64,000 nucleotides of DNA, taken from the NCBI GenBank assembly GCA_019359325.1, contig JAHHHN010000029.1, positions 1 through 64,000 on the forward strand, in the 5' to 3' direction. The notes beneath the pieces were generated by a model that saw only the letters and a program-made list of their open reading frames with translations, was not told where the DNA came from and did no database searches. The stretch comes from Mojavia pulchra JT2-VF2 (lineage in GTDB: Bacteria > Cyanobacteriota > Cyanobacteriia > Cyanobacteriales > Nostocaceae). Both the position numbers and the translations under genes were made by a program. Positions 35,933-44,286 of the stretch are shown here, one piece after another; the first letter of the stretch is position 1; each line of letters begins with the position of its first letter.

Positions 35933-37618
35933 ACATTCCGCAGGTAAGTGAAGATATTGATGGTATTTTTGATGAATGACACCATTAGTATCAGAAATAA
36001 GAGTACAAGATATTGACCAAGTAAGGGATAGTGGCAGGTATCATTGACCAAATGTGTAAGGCAAGAGCAAATCAACCAAATATTAGGCACTCATCACCAA
36101 GAAATAGTCACACCAGGTCAAGCAGTCAAAGCAATGATTCTCAATGGCTTAGGCCTGTCAGTGCGCCGTTGTACCTGTTTGAAAAGTTTTTTGTAGGTAA
36201 AGCCACAGAGCATCTATTGGGTGAGGGAATAAGTCCAGAACATCTCAATGATGACCGTTTAGGGAGGGTGTTAGACAAATTATATGAGGCGGGGCTAACA
36301 CAAGTATTCGTCACAGTCGCGTTAGCAGCAGCCGAAAAGTTTGAGGTAAAAACAGATAGTTTACACCTGGACTCGAGTTCATTTCATGTGCATGGAGAAT
36401 ACCTCAGTGCAACAGATGAAGCCGCACAAGAGGAAAGAGCAATAGAAATTACCTATGGTTATTCACGAGATCATCGCCCGGATCTCAAACAATTTATTGT
36501 GGACTTGATATGCAGTGGAGATGGAGATATTCCTTTATATCTGAGAGTAGCAGATGGTAATGAAGCTGACTCGGCAGCATTTGCGCGGATTCTCCGAGAG
36601 TTTAGGCAACAGTGGCAGATAGATACTTTGTTTGTGGCAGATGCTGCTCTCTACTGTGAAGAAAATATCAAACAGATGGATTCTTTACGTTGGCTATCAA
36701 GAGTACCAGCCACCTTAGCGACGGCACAATTTCTCTTAGACAACATGAGTCAGGAAGCACTTGTCAACAGTGGAGTAACAGGATACCGGATTGCTGAGTG
36801 TTGTAGTGATTATGCTGGAGTCAAGCAGCGTTGGTTAGTAGTCGAGAGTGAGGCTCGTAAGCAAGCAGATTTCAAGCAATTAGAAAAACGTCTAGCCAAG
36901 CAACTGGATAAAGCTCAGTCTCAACTGCGACAGTTATCGCAGCAAGAGTTTGCTTGTGCAGCAGATGCGCTACAAGCAGCAAACTTATTGAGCAGCAAGC
37001 TGCGCTTTCATCAACTCCAAGACTTAGAAATTCTTGAACACTGCCGTCACCGCAAACCAGGTAGACCTAGCAAAAATACTCAACCCACTCACTACTGTTA
37101 TCAAATTCGTGCTGACCTCGTACAAAAACCTGAAGCAATTGCTACCGAACAATTACGCGCAGGTCGCTTCATTTTGGCCACCAATGTCATAGATGTCAAC
37201 GAGCTAACTAGTGATGACTTGCTCAGGGAGTATAAAGCTCAACAATCTACCGAACGGGGTTTCCGTTTCCTCAAAGACCCACTTTTTTTTACTGCCAGCG
37301 TCTTCCTTAACTCTCCCGAACGGGTGGCAGCATTGGCAATGGTGATGGGTCTGTGTTTATTAGTTTACACTTTAGGGCAAAGGGCACTGCGCCAAGCTCT
37401 GGAGAAAGCAAAACAAACCATCAGTAATCAGTTGGGTAAGCCGACTGCCACTCCTACTCTCCGTTGGGTATTTCAGTGTTTCATGTCAATTCATCTGCTA
37501 ACGCTCGCTGACGTTAAACAGATTGCTAATCTTACTGATGAGCGACGTTGGATTCTCCAGTTTCTTGGTGCTCCTTGCCGAAAATATTATCTGCTTACCT
37601 GACTTACCTGCGGAATGT
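35933..37618 (+). mobile_element. IS1634-family insertion sequence
   Basis: Terminal inverted repeats: ACATTCCGCAGGTAAGT (35933-35949) and its exact complement (37602-37618). One transposase frame fills the 1.7 kb element. Flanking bases (CACCTC on the left, AGGTTT on the right) show no target duplication, consistent with an adjacent deletion. Confidence 0.85.
35976..37602 (+). pseudogene. IS1634-family DDE transposase, frame-disrupted near the N-terminus
   Basis: From about residue 44 of the open frame onward this is a normal IS1634 transposase: SAPLYLFEKFFVGKATEHLLGEG, the DDE Asp in LHLDSSSFHVHGEY, the second Asp in FVADAALYCEEN, and the Glu region STERGFRFLKDPLFF. The expected front (MTPLVSEIRVQDID ... 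GIVAGIIDQMC ... EQINQILGTHHQEIVTPGQA) is spread over three frames: extra bases near 36023 and 36060 and one missing base near 36155. Two of these changes compensate, so a 523-codon frame beginning at GTG 36031 survives with a scrambled segment. It is probably inactive. Confidence 0.8.
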
Positions 37619-38125
37619 AGGTTTTGAGTCATCTTGGAATAATTTGACGCGGGAAGTGGATTTTTAACTTACCAATTTTACCTGAGATGACAACAGTTAT
37701 AAATTTTTATTTCGTTTGAGTTTTCTTTTCTCAAAACAGAACTTTTTTCCTCGATTTCCCCTTTTCGTTGTCAGCCAATTACCGTAAATAACCTGAGTAT
37801 TTATACTTAATTAATCGCTCAAATTGTTTTTTTAGCGATCGCTTCCCTCGCCACAAGCATCGCCTCTCACAAAAGAATAGTTATTTTGTACTATATTTTG
37901 AATTTCAAGATGGGGGTTAATACTCTATTTATTTCAAAATGAGAATTGCTGTCAAGTAATAATGATGAAATTAACGCGAGTCCTGGGCGGTTTTAAGAAA
38001 ATGCAGTCAGAAACACAAATTGATTGACTTGCCCAAAAGCTCTGTTTATAAGGGTTATAGAGAGGAGCGACCGCTCCCCTTCCTTGCTCGCTCGCACCTA
38101 TGAACGCTTGCGAGGGGAAATCAAG
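37619..38125. other. Intergenic region
   Basis: No gene supported on either strand. The flank right of the IS does not resemble the second module, so it marks the far side of a rearrangement. It holds one HIP1 octamer (near 37837) and AT-rich sequence. Confidence 0.5.
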
Positions 38126-38157
38126 AGAAAAAACGACTCCTAAAAATTTAGAAGTCG
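38126..38157 (-). terminator. Rho-independent terminator of the lectin gene
   Basis: On the minus strand an 11-bp stem (CGACTTCTAAA / TTTAGGAGTCG with one G-U pair) is followed by TTTTTT. It starts about 50 bases after the stop at 38208. Confidence 0.8.
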
Positions 38158-38207
38158 GTTAAAGAAAAGTTAGTTGTTATTTAAGAGAAGAAGAACAAAA
38201 GGCTTAA

Positions 38208-39548
38208 CTACACCGCCTCAAATTTCCATTTGAAGTGATCAGCTTGTTGGTTAGGCCATTGAAGGACATTTGCTCCATCCTTTGTCTGCGCTCCATCCAC
38301 AGCTAATGCTTTGCCACTGTGTTTGGCAATGAGATAGAAATAATCATCACCTGCATCTTCTAATTTCCATTTGAAGTGATCAGCTTGTTGGTTGGGCCAT
38401 TGAAGGACATTTGCTCCATCCTTTGTCTGCGCTCCATCCACAGCTAATGCTTTGCCACTGTGTTTAGCAATGAGATAGAAATAATCATCACCTGCATCTT
38501 CTAATTTCCATTTGAAGTGATCAACTTGTTGGTTGGGCCATTGAAGGACATTTGCTCCATCCTTTGTCTGCGCTCCATCCACAGCTAATGCTTTACCACT
38601 GTGTTTGGCAATTAGGTAGTAGTCTTTTCCTACAGCAGGTAGTGTAGCAAGCTCAAATTTCCATTTGAAGTGATCGGCTTGTTGGTTAGCCCATTGCACA
38701 ACATTGGTTCCATTTGCTGTACTCTGTCCATCCACAGCTAATGCTTTGCCACTATGTTTGGCAATGAGATAGAAATAGCCATTACCTGCATCTTCTAATT
38801 TCCATTTGAAGTGATCGGCTTGTTGGTTAGGCCATTGCACAGCATTTGCTCCATCTGCTGTACTCTGTCCATTCACAGCCAATGCTTTGCCACTGTGTTT
38901 AGCAATGAGATAGTAATAGCCATTACCTGCATCTTCTAATTTCCATTTGGAGTTATCGGAATCTTCTTTTTGATACTGAATGGCATTAGCTCCATCAGCA
39001 GTACTACTATCTTTTACATTTAAAGCTTTACCACTGTGTTTGGCAATGAGGTAGTAGTCTTTTCCTACAGCAGGTAGTGTAGCAGACTCAAATTTCCATT
39101 TGAAGTGATCAACTTGTTGGTTGGGCCATTGAAGGACATTTGCTCCATCCTTTGTCTGCGCTCCATCCACAGCTAATGCTTTGCCACTGTGTTTGGCAAT
39201 GAGATAGAAATAACCATCACCTGCATCTTCTAATTTCCATTTGAAGTGATCAGCTTGTTGGTTGGGCCATTGAAGGACATTTGCTCCATCCTTTGTCTGC
39301 GCTCCATCCACAGCTAATGCTTTGCCACTGTGTTTAGCAATGAGGTAGAAATAGCCATTACCTGCATCTTCTAATTTCCATTGGAAGTGAGCGGCTTTTT
39401 GGTTGGGCCATTGCAGAACATTTGCTCCATCCTTTGTCTGCGCTCCATCCACAGCTAATGCTTTACCACTGTGTTTGGCAATTAGGTAGTAATATGTTCC
39501 TGTAGTGGGGTAATTGCTTTGTGTTGCGGTAGATATTGTGGTTGTCAT
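38208..39548 (-). CDS. Nine-repeat ricin-type beta-trefoil lectin
   Basis: A 446-residue protein made almost entirely of nine RICIN subdomains of about 47 residues, each opening YLIAKHSGKALAV and closing near WPNQQADHFKWKLEDAG. After every third repeat comes the same linker (ATLPAVGKDYY), so it reads as three complete beta-trefoils in a row. The QxW-like motif (Q-W at HFKW) is kept in all. There is no signal peptide, membrane segment or catalytic domain, so it is probably a soluble carbohydrate-binding protein. Repeats are nearly identical in DNA, which points to recent expansion. It has its own terminator and stands alone. Ligand and role are unknown; defence or cell-surface binding is possible. 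Confidence 0.85.
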   Translation of the reverse strand: MTTTISTATQSNYPTTGTYYYLIAKHSGKALAVDGAQTKDGANVLQWPNQKAAHFQWKLEDAGNGYFYLIAKHSGKALAVDGAQTKDGANVLQWPNQQADHFKWKLEDAGDGYFYLIAKHSGKALAVDGAQTKDGANVLQWPNQQVDHFKWKFESATLPAVGKDYYLIAKHSGKALNVKDSSTADGANAIQYQKEDSDNSKWKLEDAGNGYYYLIAKHSGKALAVNGQSTADGANAVQWPNQQADHFKWKLEDAGNGYFYLIAKHSGKALAVDGQSTANGTNVVQWANQQADHFKWKFELATLPAVGKDYYLIAKHSGKALAVDGAQTKDGANVLQWPNQQVDHFKWKLEDAGDDYFYLIAKHSGKALAVDGAQTKDGANVLQWPNQQADHFKWKLEDAGDDYFYLIAKHSGKALAVDGAQTKDGANVLQWPNQQADHFKWKFEAV

Positions 39549-39795
39549 AATTAAAAACCCTTTAAATTACTAAATTTTGAAAATTGATGGGAATGCGTTT
39601 TACTAATGCAAAGTACAACGGGCGCACAACAATATTCGCCTCAATAAATTAGTCCAGGCATAATACTATTGCAGCAACGTAAACAGTATTTAGCTCAAAG
39701 CTTTTTGGTTAAGGTGTATGAAGAATGGAAGCCTTTTGAAGGCTATCTCTGCACACTTCAGTTTTTAATTATTTCAAAATATTATGATAATGCAA

Positions 39796-39858
39796 GGACA
39801 GTTAAGAAACTTAAGCAGATAATTTAGATACAAGTGGACAGTTAAGACAGTTAAGAAA
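39796..39858. promoter_or_regulatory. Array of 9-base direct repeats (CTTAACTGT on the minus strand)
   Basis: Upstream of the lectin gene the plus strand reads ACAGTTAAG three times, two of them abutting (GGACAGTTAAGACAGTTAA, 39836-39854). The same 19-mer occurs at 52562-52580, upstream of the AAA-WD40 gene. Phased direct repeats of this kind are typical of winged-helix response-regulator sites; the link is inference. Confidence 0.45.
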
Positions 39859-39909
39859 ATTGCACATTTGTCAAGAAGGTGCGGAAAAATTTTCTGGGGG
39901 AGATTAGAC

Positions 39910-39990
39910 CTCTTGCATAAATATTTTTTATCTCACGCAAAGATATACCAGGCGCAGAGAAATAGTTTCAAATTTGGACTTTTGCAAGAG
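39910..39990. repeat. MITE-like element with IS5-type ends
   Basis: CTCTTGCATAAA (39910) and ACTTTTGCAAGAG (39978-39990) form inverted ends of an 81-base unit. The right end shares CTCTTGCAAAAGT with the left end of the IS5-family remnant at 56467, so it is probably a non-autonomous relative. The rest of 39549-40525 holds no gene that I can support. Confidence 0.55.
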
Positions 39991-40601
39991 ACTCCATAAA
40001 CTGCGTTCACAAGGAACAATGAAAATGATATTGGAACGATTTTACGTTGTTTTAGCCTCTATTTTTAAGGCAGGTCTATTGCTTGCGAAGCGCCGGGAGC
40101 AGTTCTACAGGGAGCTAAATCTTTTGATGCAAGATTAGACGATCGCCCGCACTAGCCTCGACCGCGCAATAGGCTTAAACAACATTGGCTCTTAAAACCC
40201 TTGCTAGACAATAGTTTTAACAAGAACATCAAACTTTTTCTTACTTTTTTTTCTTACTTCCGGGAAATCTCTTTAACTCTTAAAAAACTCAAGTTTAGAC
40301 AACACAAATTTAGTCAATCGGCTGATGTCTGCAATCATTTGTTACAAACTTTGCAGTTATGACAGCGATCGCACTACTTATTCGCTAAATCATTGGAAAC
40401 ATAGGTATCGCCCATGTAAAACATAACTACAGGCACTAAAGCGCAATCTTATTTGTTAAGCTCAAGAAGTAAATAGCTTGTAGCTGCAATCAATTTTTCA
40501 GATGTTATCCAAGCTTGGCTTGCTTTCATTCGCTACCGTTACGGCTACCTTGGCACTGACAACAATTATTGTCTGGGGAGCATCTCAGTTTTTGAAGTGG
40601 C

Positions 40602-41087
40602 TCAAACCGACAATAATCCATTAAGGTAGGCACATCGATGGGCAAGGACTTGAGGCACATTTTCTCGTTTCCATTGTGCCCCGGAAATTTTTGTTCGATG
40701 GTCAACCTGTTTAACGGCAGATTCAACCGAACCAGAACCAATTGAACAAATTTGTTCAGCTTGATGATATTCGTAGTTGATAATGCGATCGCTATGTTTA
40801 TCGAGATAATGACAAAAATTTTGTGCTTGTTTTCCTTTACAATTAGCAAATAAAGCTTTAGTCGCCTCAACTTGACCCTTCCAGAGGAGAGCTTGTGCCT
40901 GTTTCAAGCGTTTTAGCGAACCCCCAACTTTGTGAAGGTTTTCTATCAAATGGAACCAATCAAGCACTTCTCGACGTTGGACATCAGGTGCTAGTTGGTC
41001 AATGATATTCCAAATGCCATCATGTCCATCACCAATACAAGTAAGTAGGCGTTGCATAATAGAGGGATGAGTTGAGGTTGTCTACTG
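40602..41087 (-). pseudogene. ISKra4-family transposase, 3' remnant
   Basis: About 150 codons of the C-terminal part of an ISKra4-type transposase: LTCIGDGHDGIWNIIDQL, REVLDWFHLIENLHKVGGS, then QICSIGSGSVESAVKQVDHRTKISGAQW and VLAHRCAYLNGLL. The N-terminal two-thirds are missing and the junction is directly at the broken end of the module 2 gene (about 41088). No intact element ends were found. Confidence 0.82.
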
Positions 41088-41796
41088 TGCATTGATATGA
41101 AAACTCGGCATGATTCGGGTGTTCAGTTTTATCAGCAGCCTAAGCCAAGCACATCGTTTTGACTAGTTCATTGACTTTGCTAATGTGCAATTGACTGGGG
41201 CTAGTAGCATCTTGAAATTGCAACCATTCCTTGACTAAATCAAGCGGATAATCAAGCAAAGTGCGTATTTTTCTGACACGTAAATCTTGGGGATCTACAG
41301 TAGGCTGTGGTTGAGTTCGCGCCCCACCTAATAACGTTTGAATGCCGTGAATGATTGCTCCCCAGTCAGCATTTGGGTTCCATTCTGCCCGGATTCTTAC
41401 TTTAGTCATTGCATCGTAAAGCCTGCAAAAGACTGTGTTCTCTTCGCCAGAAGTAACAGCAATAATTAGGGGTTTAGAAAAGTCTTGTATCAGGGACGCA
41501 GACAAAAGAAATGTTTTCGCAAAGTTGGTTTCTATGCCAGTTCTGATGATATAAATCTCATCAGCAGCGACAACAATATCTAACTTCATGTTGTCCTTGC
41601 CCTTGTATTCTTTCGCTGTCAAACGCAATTCTGATAAATAACCAGTTAATCCTCGCTGCTGAACAGGGATCGTTTTGTCCTGCTCAATGTTGTAGTGGTA
41701 CCACAAAAATGATTCACCGCTGACTTCACCGTTTTTGACGTACAGATAAATTGGTTCTGGAGGATTGCAAAGACCTAGTTTGATTTCGTTACTCAT
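41088..41796 (-). pseudogene. Module 2 copy of the 267-residue plasmid protein, broken
   Basis: Near-identical to 31895-32698 over 218 codons. It ends at a TAG where the intact copy has Trp (MCFAWAADK versus MCLA-stop). DNA homology continues past this stop (AADKTEHPNHAE, SYQ) to about 41088, where it is cut by the ISKra4 remnant. The gene therefore has a nonsense mutation and a 3' truncation. A 218-residue product could still be made. Confidence 0.82.
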
Positions 41797-41871
41797 TCTT
41801 AACCTCTAGGATTTATAAATGTGCAATAATACGTTGAAGTTACGTAGATAAATCTACTTAAATCCCTTAGT

Positions 41872-41912
41872 AAATGCCTGGATAAAATTCCAAAATCCCT
41901 ATCCAGGCATTT
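41872..41912. terminator. Perfect hairpin with T-run in module 2
   Basis: AAATGCCTGGATA (41872-41884) pairs exactly with TATCCAGGCATTT (41900-41912), followed by GCTTTTTT on the plus strand. It lies between two minus-strand module genes, seven bases from the stop of the gene at 41919. The equivalent position in module 1 has a related TGCCTGAAT stem. Confidence 0.5.
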
Positions 41913-41918
41913 GCTTTT

Positions 41919-42116
41919 TTACATTGAAGCTTTTGGTATAATTAAAGGCTGTTGATTACTCTCCAGTTCGCACTTCGAGTAACACAGTGCAGTTTGAGCA
42001 TCCACGATTGTTAAATCAGGCTGATAATCAAGTGCTTGGTAATCTGGGTGCTTGGCTATCTCTTCAATAATTAATTGAGCCGCATCAATTAATGTATGCA
42101 AATTAGGATGAGACAT
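41919..42116 (-). CDS. Small conserved module protein (copy 2)
   Basis: A 65-residue paralogue of 33340-33537 (HPNLHTLIDAAQLIIEEIAKHPDYQALDYQP). The C-terminal 15 residues have diverged. Same gene order and spacing as in module 1. Function unknown. Confidence 0.62.
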   Translation of the reverse strand: MSHPNLHTLIDAAQLIIEEIAKHPDYQALDYQPDLTIVDAQTALCYSKCELESNQQPLIIPKASM

Positions 42117-42130
42117 TTTATTGCTCCTAC

Positions 42131-42307
42131 GAATTCAATTCAAAATTGAGAATTCAAAATTCAAAATGATAAGAAACGATTTTGGACTGATTCATCTTGA
42201 GTACAAGCCCCTCCAAATTATTTGGGAACTAAGGCATTTAATTAAATAAGGCTTGAATTTGCGCTGTTCGTCTTAATTTTGAATTTTGCATTTTGAATTT
42301 TGAATTA
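42131..42307. repeat. AT-rich dispersed inverted-repeat element in module 2
   Basis: Same element as 33552-33727, with arms GAATTCAATTCAAAATTGAG and TTTTGCATTTTGAATTTTGA. Its presence at the same point in both modules shows that it was duplicated with them. Confidence 0.7.
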
Positions 42308-42317
42308 TTTTGAGTTG

Positions 42318-42518
42318 TTATTGCATTTCCTCAACGATTTCCAACAGAAAATCGCAGCCAGTGTTTTGCACTTTCACAAGGTTTCTATCAAGTAAAGATT
42401 GAATAGCCACATTGGAAAACTTGATAGTATGCAAAGGTGCACAACCCCCACAACAACGCAGCGAGCGCAATAAATTAGCAGCAGACAAATCATTAGAATT
42501 TTTCTGTGGCTTAGGCAT
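42318..42518 (-). CDS. Small conserved module protein (copy 2), possible winged helix
   Basis: A 66-residue paralogue of 33738-33938 (LSAANLLRSLRCCGGCAPLHTIKFSNVAIQSLLDRNLVKV). The eight-base start/stop overlap with the upstream gene is kept. Function unknown. Confidence 0.62.
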   Translation of the reverse strand: MPKPQKNSNDLSAANLLRSLRCCGGCAPLHTIKFSNVAIQSLLDRNLVKVQNTGCDFLLEIVEEMQ

Positions 42519-42837
42519 TTGTATTACCTCCCGTGACAGTTGCTAACTGTTGCTTGAGAATGTTTATCTGCTGTTGATGAGCGTCAATTTCAGCAGTGAT
42601 TTGCGAGAATAATTCTTGTCGTGAAAGCGTTTTTATCTGATGCTCTTGGTAATGCAGCAAGTCTTGGGAATTCTTGTGAGGCACCAAAGCGTAACGCCAG
42701 CCTTGTCCATATTCTTCTGCCAGAAAAGTGTCTTGGGCGTAGTACTCAAGCCCAACGATAATTCCTTGCTGTGTGCGTTCACCCAACGTAAAGCGTGGAT
42801 AGTCCCAGTTCTTGGGTATCGTGATTATGGGTTGCAT
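42511..42837 (-). CDS. Conserved module protein with ITIPKNWDYPRFTLGER motif (copy 2)
   Basis: A 108-residue paralogue of 33931-34257 with only a handful of substitutions. It fixes the start codon for both copies. Function unknown. Confidence 0.66.
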   Translation of the reverse strand: MQPIITIPKNWDYPRFTLGERTQQGIIVGLEYYAQDTFLAEEYGQGWRYALVPHKNSQDLLHYQEHQIKTLSRQELFSQITAEIDAHQQQINILKQQLATVTGGNTNA

Positions 42838-42920
42838 AAATCTGCTGACGGTTGAAAGGATGGTTGAGCAATTGGGACAAAATTACTGAGGCTTGCCCCA
42901 ATTGCAGGTGGTTATATTAA

Positions 42921-42959
42921 ATTGCGAATTGCGAATTGCGAATTGCGAATTGCGAATTG
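42921..42959. repeat. Tandem heptamer repeat (ATTGCGA)n
   Basis: Five full ATTGCGA units plus ATTG. Short tandem heptamers of this sort are typical of filamentous cyanobacteria. It has replaced one arm of the hairpin that follows the first module gene in module 1. Confidence 0.85.
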
Positions 42960-42978
42960 TGTGATGCCCACTCTTTCC

Positions 42979-43755
42979 CTATGCGGCTATTAGCTCACTG
43001 TTGTGCGCTTCAGACTCCAGCAGCCTCCACCATTCGTCAGCCGTCAGTTCGTCAAATGCCCTGTCTAAGAGTTCATCGCAACACACAGGATTGACCAACA
43101 GCGATGTCTCACGACAAGCTGCTTCGCATCTACGCACGCTCTCAGATGCAGACTCACATGCTACCTTCTGCTGATGTTCTGAAGAAGCGCGGATGACCCA
43201 CCAACCACCGTTTGTGCAGCCCACTTCGCCCAATTTCACATCATTCTGGTAGATTCCATCGTCAAGCAGTTCCAAACCGTGCTGTTCACAAGCATCGAAA
43301 ATCTGGGACATGATTTCATTTCCGGTAGTGGCAGAAGCAACAGAGCAAGAATTTTCCTCCCCTGCACAAGCGAACCCTTGCCCCCCTGCCTCTTCCTGCA
43401 CAGGTAATGTGCCATCTTTGTAATGTATGCAAATGAATCGATGGCAAATCATTGGGGTGGCTGCACGAAATACTTCTGCGTTGTTGATGACTACTACCCA
43501 CCTTTGCGTTACAAAGTCGTCATCGTCATGCGTTACGGTGGCAATTAGCTTGTCGCTTGCGTAATATTCTTTGTCGAAAAAAGATATGTCAACTATTTGC
43601 AGTTCTTCTGGTGCTACCGCTTGCGCTTGTTCCACAACGTATTGGTTCAGTTCGTCTTGAGCGAGTGCTTGTTCGTCGCAGACAGCAGCAATTCTTTTGA
43701 GGTGCGGTAGGGTGCAACGGACGGGCGGTTGCTGGGCGGGGGTGATCTGTGGCAT
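42979..43755 (-). CDS. First gene of plasmid module 2, unknown function
   Basis: A 258-residue paralogue of 34396-35241 with the same core (VAPEELQIVDISFFDKEYY, DDDDFVTQRWVVVINNAEVF, CCDELLDRAFDELTADEWWRLLE). It lacks about 30 residues near the start and differs after the shared PVQEEAGGQG repeat-derived stretch. AGGAG precedes the ATG by about ten bases. It is divergent from the regulator at 43923. Confidence 0.65.
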   Translation of the reverse strand: MPQITPAQQPPVRCTLPHLKRIAAVCDEQALAQDELNQYVVEQAQAVAPEELQIVDISFFDKEYYASDKLIATVTHDDDDFVTQRWVVVINNAEVFRAATPMICHRFICIHYKDGTLPVQEEAGGQGFACAGEENSCSVASATTGNEIMSQIFDACEQHGLELLDDGIYQNDVKLGEVGCTNGGWWVIRASSEHQQKVACESASESVRRCEAACRETSLLVNPVCCDELLDRAFDELTADEWWRLLESEAHNSELIAA

Positions 43756-43782
43756 GATGGAAATCTCCTAATTTTTAGGGAA

Positions 43783-43823
43783 AGAGAAAGCACTTCAGAT
43801 TGACAGTCGGGGGTGCTTTCTCT
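43783..43823 (-). promoter_or_regulatory. Conserved 5' leader hairpin of module 2
   Basis: AGAGAAAGCAC (43783-43793) pairs perfectly with GTGCTTTCTCT (43813-43823). The loop contains ACAGTCGGGG, like the module 1 loop. It lies 28 bases before the start of the first module gene. The C-G pair of module 1 is changed to a T-A pair with both arms altered. Confidence 0.7.
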
Positions 43824-43838
43824 ACACTATTATTGTAG

Positions 43839-43875
43839 ACTGTCGCTCTACAGTTGTCAACTGATGCACGACAGT
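43839..43875. promoter_or_regulatory. Nested dyad operator candidate of module 2
   Basis: Two palindromes share one centre (43857): the inner CAGTTGTCAACTG (43851-43863) and outer arms ACTGTCG (43839-43845) and CGACAGT (43869-43875). It lies in the divergent promoter region between 43755 and 43923. No such site exists in module 1. Confidence 0.65.
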
Positions 43876-43922
43876 ATATATTGAGTGTAGGACGACGTTT
43901 TACATTAAAGGAGGTGGTTTAG

Positions 43923-44165
43923 GTGGACATAGTGAAAATCAGACGCTACACAGATATTGAAATTCAAGGTTTAGGAGAAAAAATTAAACAAGCTAGGAAA
44001 GCTGATGGTCGTTCAGTTGAGGTTCTGGCAGCAGAAGCTGAAATTAGTCGCTCTTACTGGCACGACATTGAGGGAGAGCGAATACGTGATGCTTTGCCAG
44101 AAGATACTTTGAGGAAAATTGAACGAGTCCTTGGTATTAACTTGGGGGTGAATTTTGATGATTAA
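43923..44165 (+). CDS. Helix-turn-helix regulator (module 2)
   Basis: An 80-residue protein with a Cro/CI-like helix-turn-helix (LGEKIKQARKADGRSVEVLAAEAEISRSYWHDIEGERI then EDTLRKIERVLGINL). It starts at GTG behind a strong AAAGGAGG. It is divergent from the module 2 genes and probably binds the nested dyad. It is too different from the module 1 regulator to be a recent copy. Confidence 0.78.
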   Translation: MDIVKIRRYTDIEIQGLGEKIKQARKADGRSVEVLAAEAEISRSYWHDIEGERIRDALPEDTLRKIERVLGINLGVNFDD

Positions 44166-44286
44166 GTCCTCAAGCCTGATCTTTTGGTTTTCCCTTTAGT
44201 TTTTGTTTACGAGTGCTTGTAGCTTCTAGCTACAGCCGTAAATTGATGTTCTCGCTTCAGCAATTACAATTAATCAGGGTGGAAGC

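Noticed and set aside
36031-37602. Intact 523-residue IS1634 transposase
   Set aside because: The open frame is real, but residues about 10-43 are an out-of-frame reading of the expected family sequence, so the gene was listed as disrupted.
40526-40870. Second minus-strand frame over the ISKra4 remnant
   Set aside because: It overlaps the recognised transposase frame and matches nothing.
42921-42959. Plasmid origin iterons
   Set aside because: The unit is a 7-base low-complexity tandem of the kind scattered in these genomes, far from the replication gene; no iteron array was found near CyRepA1.
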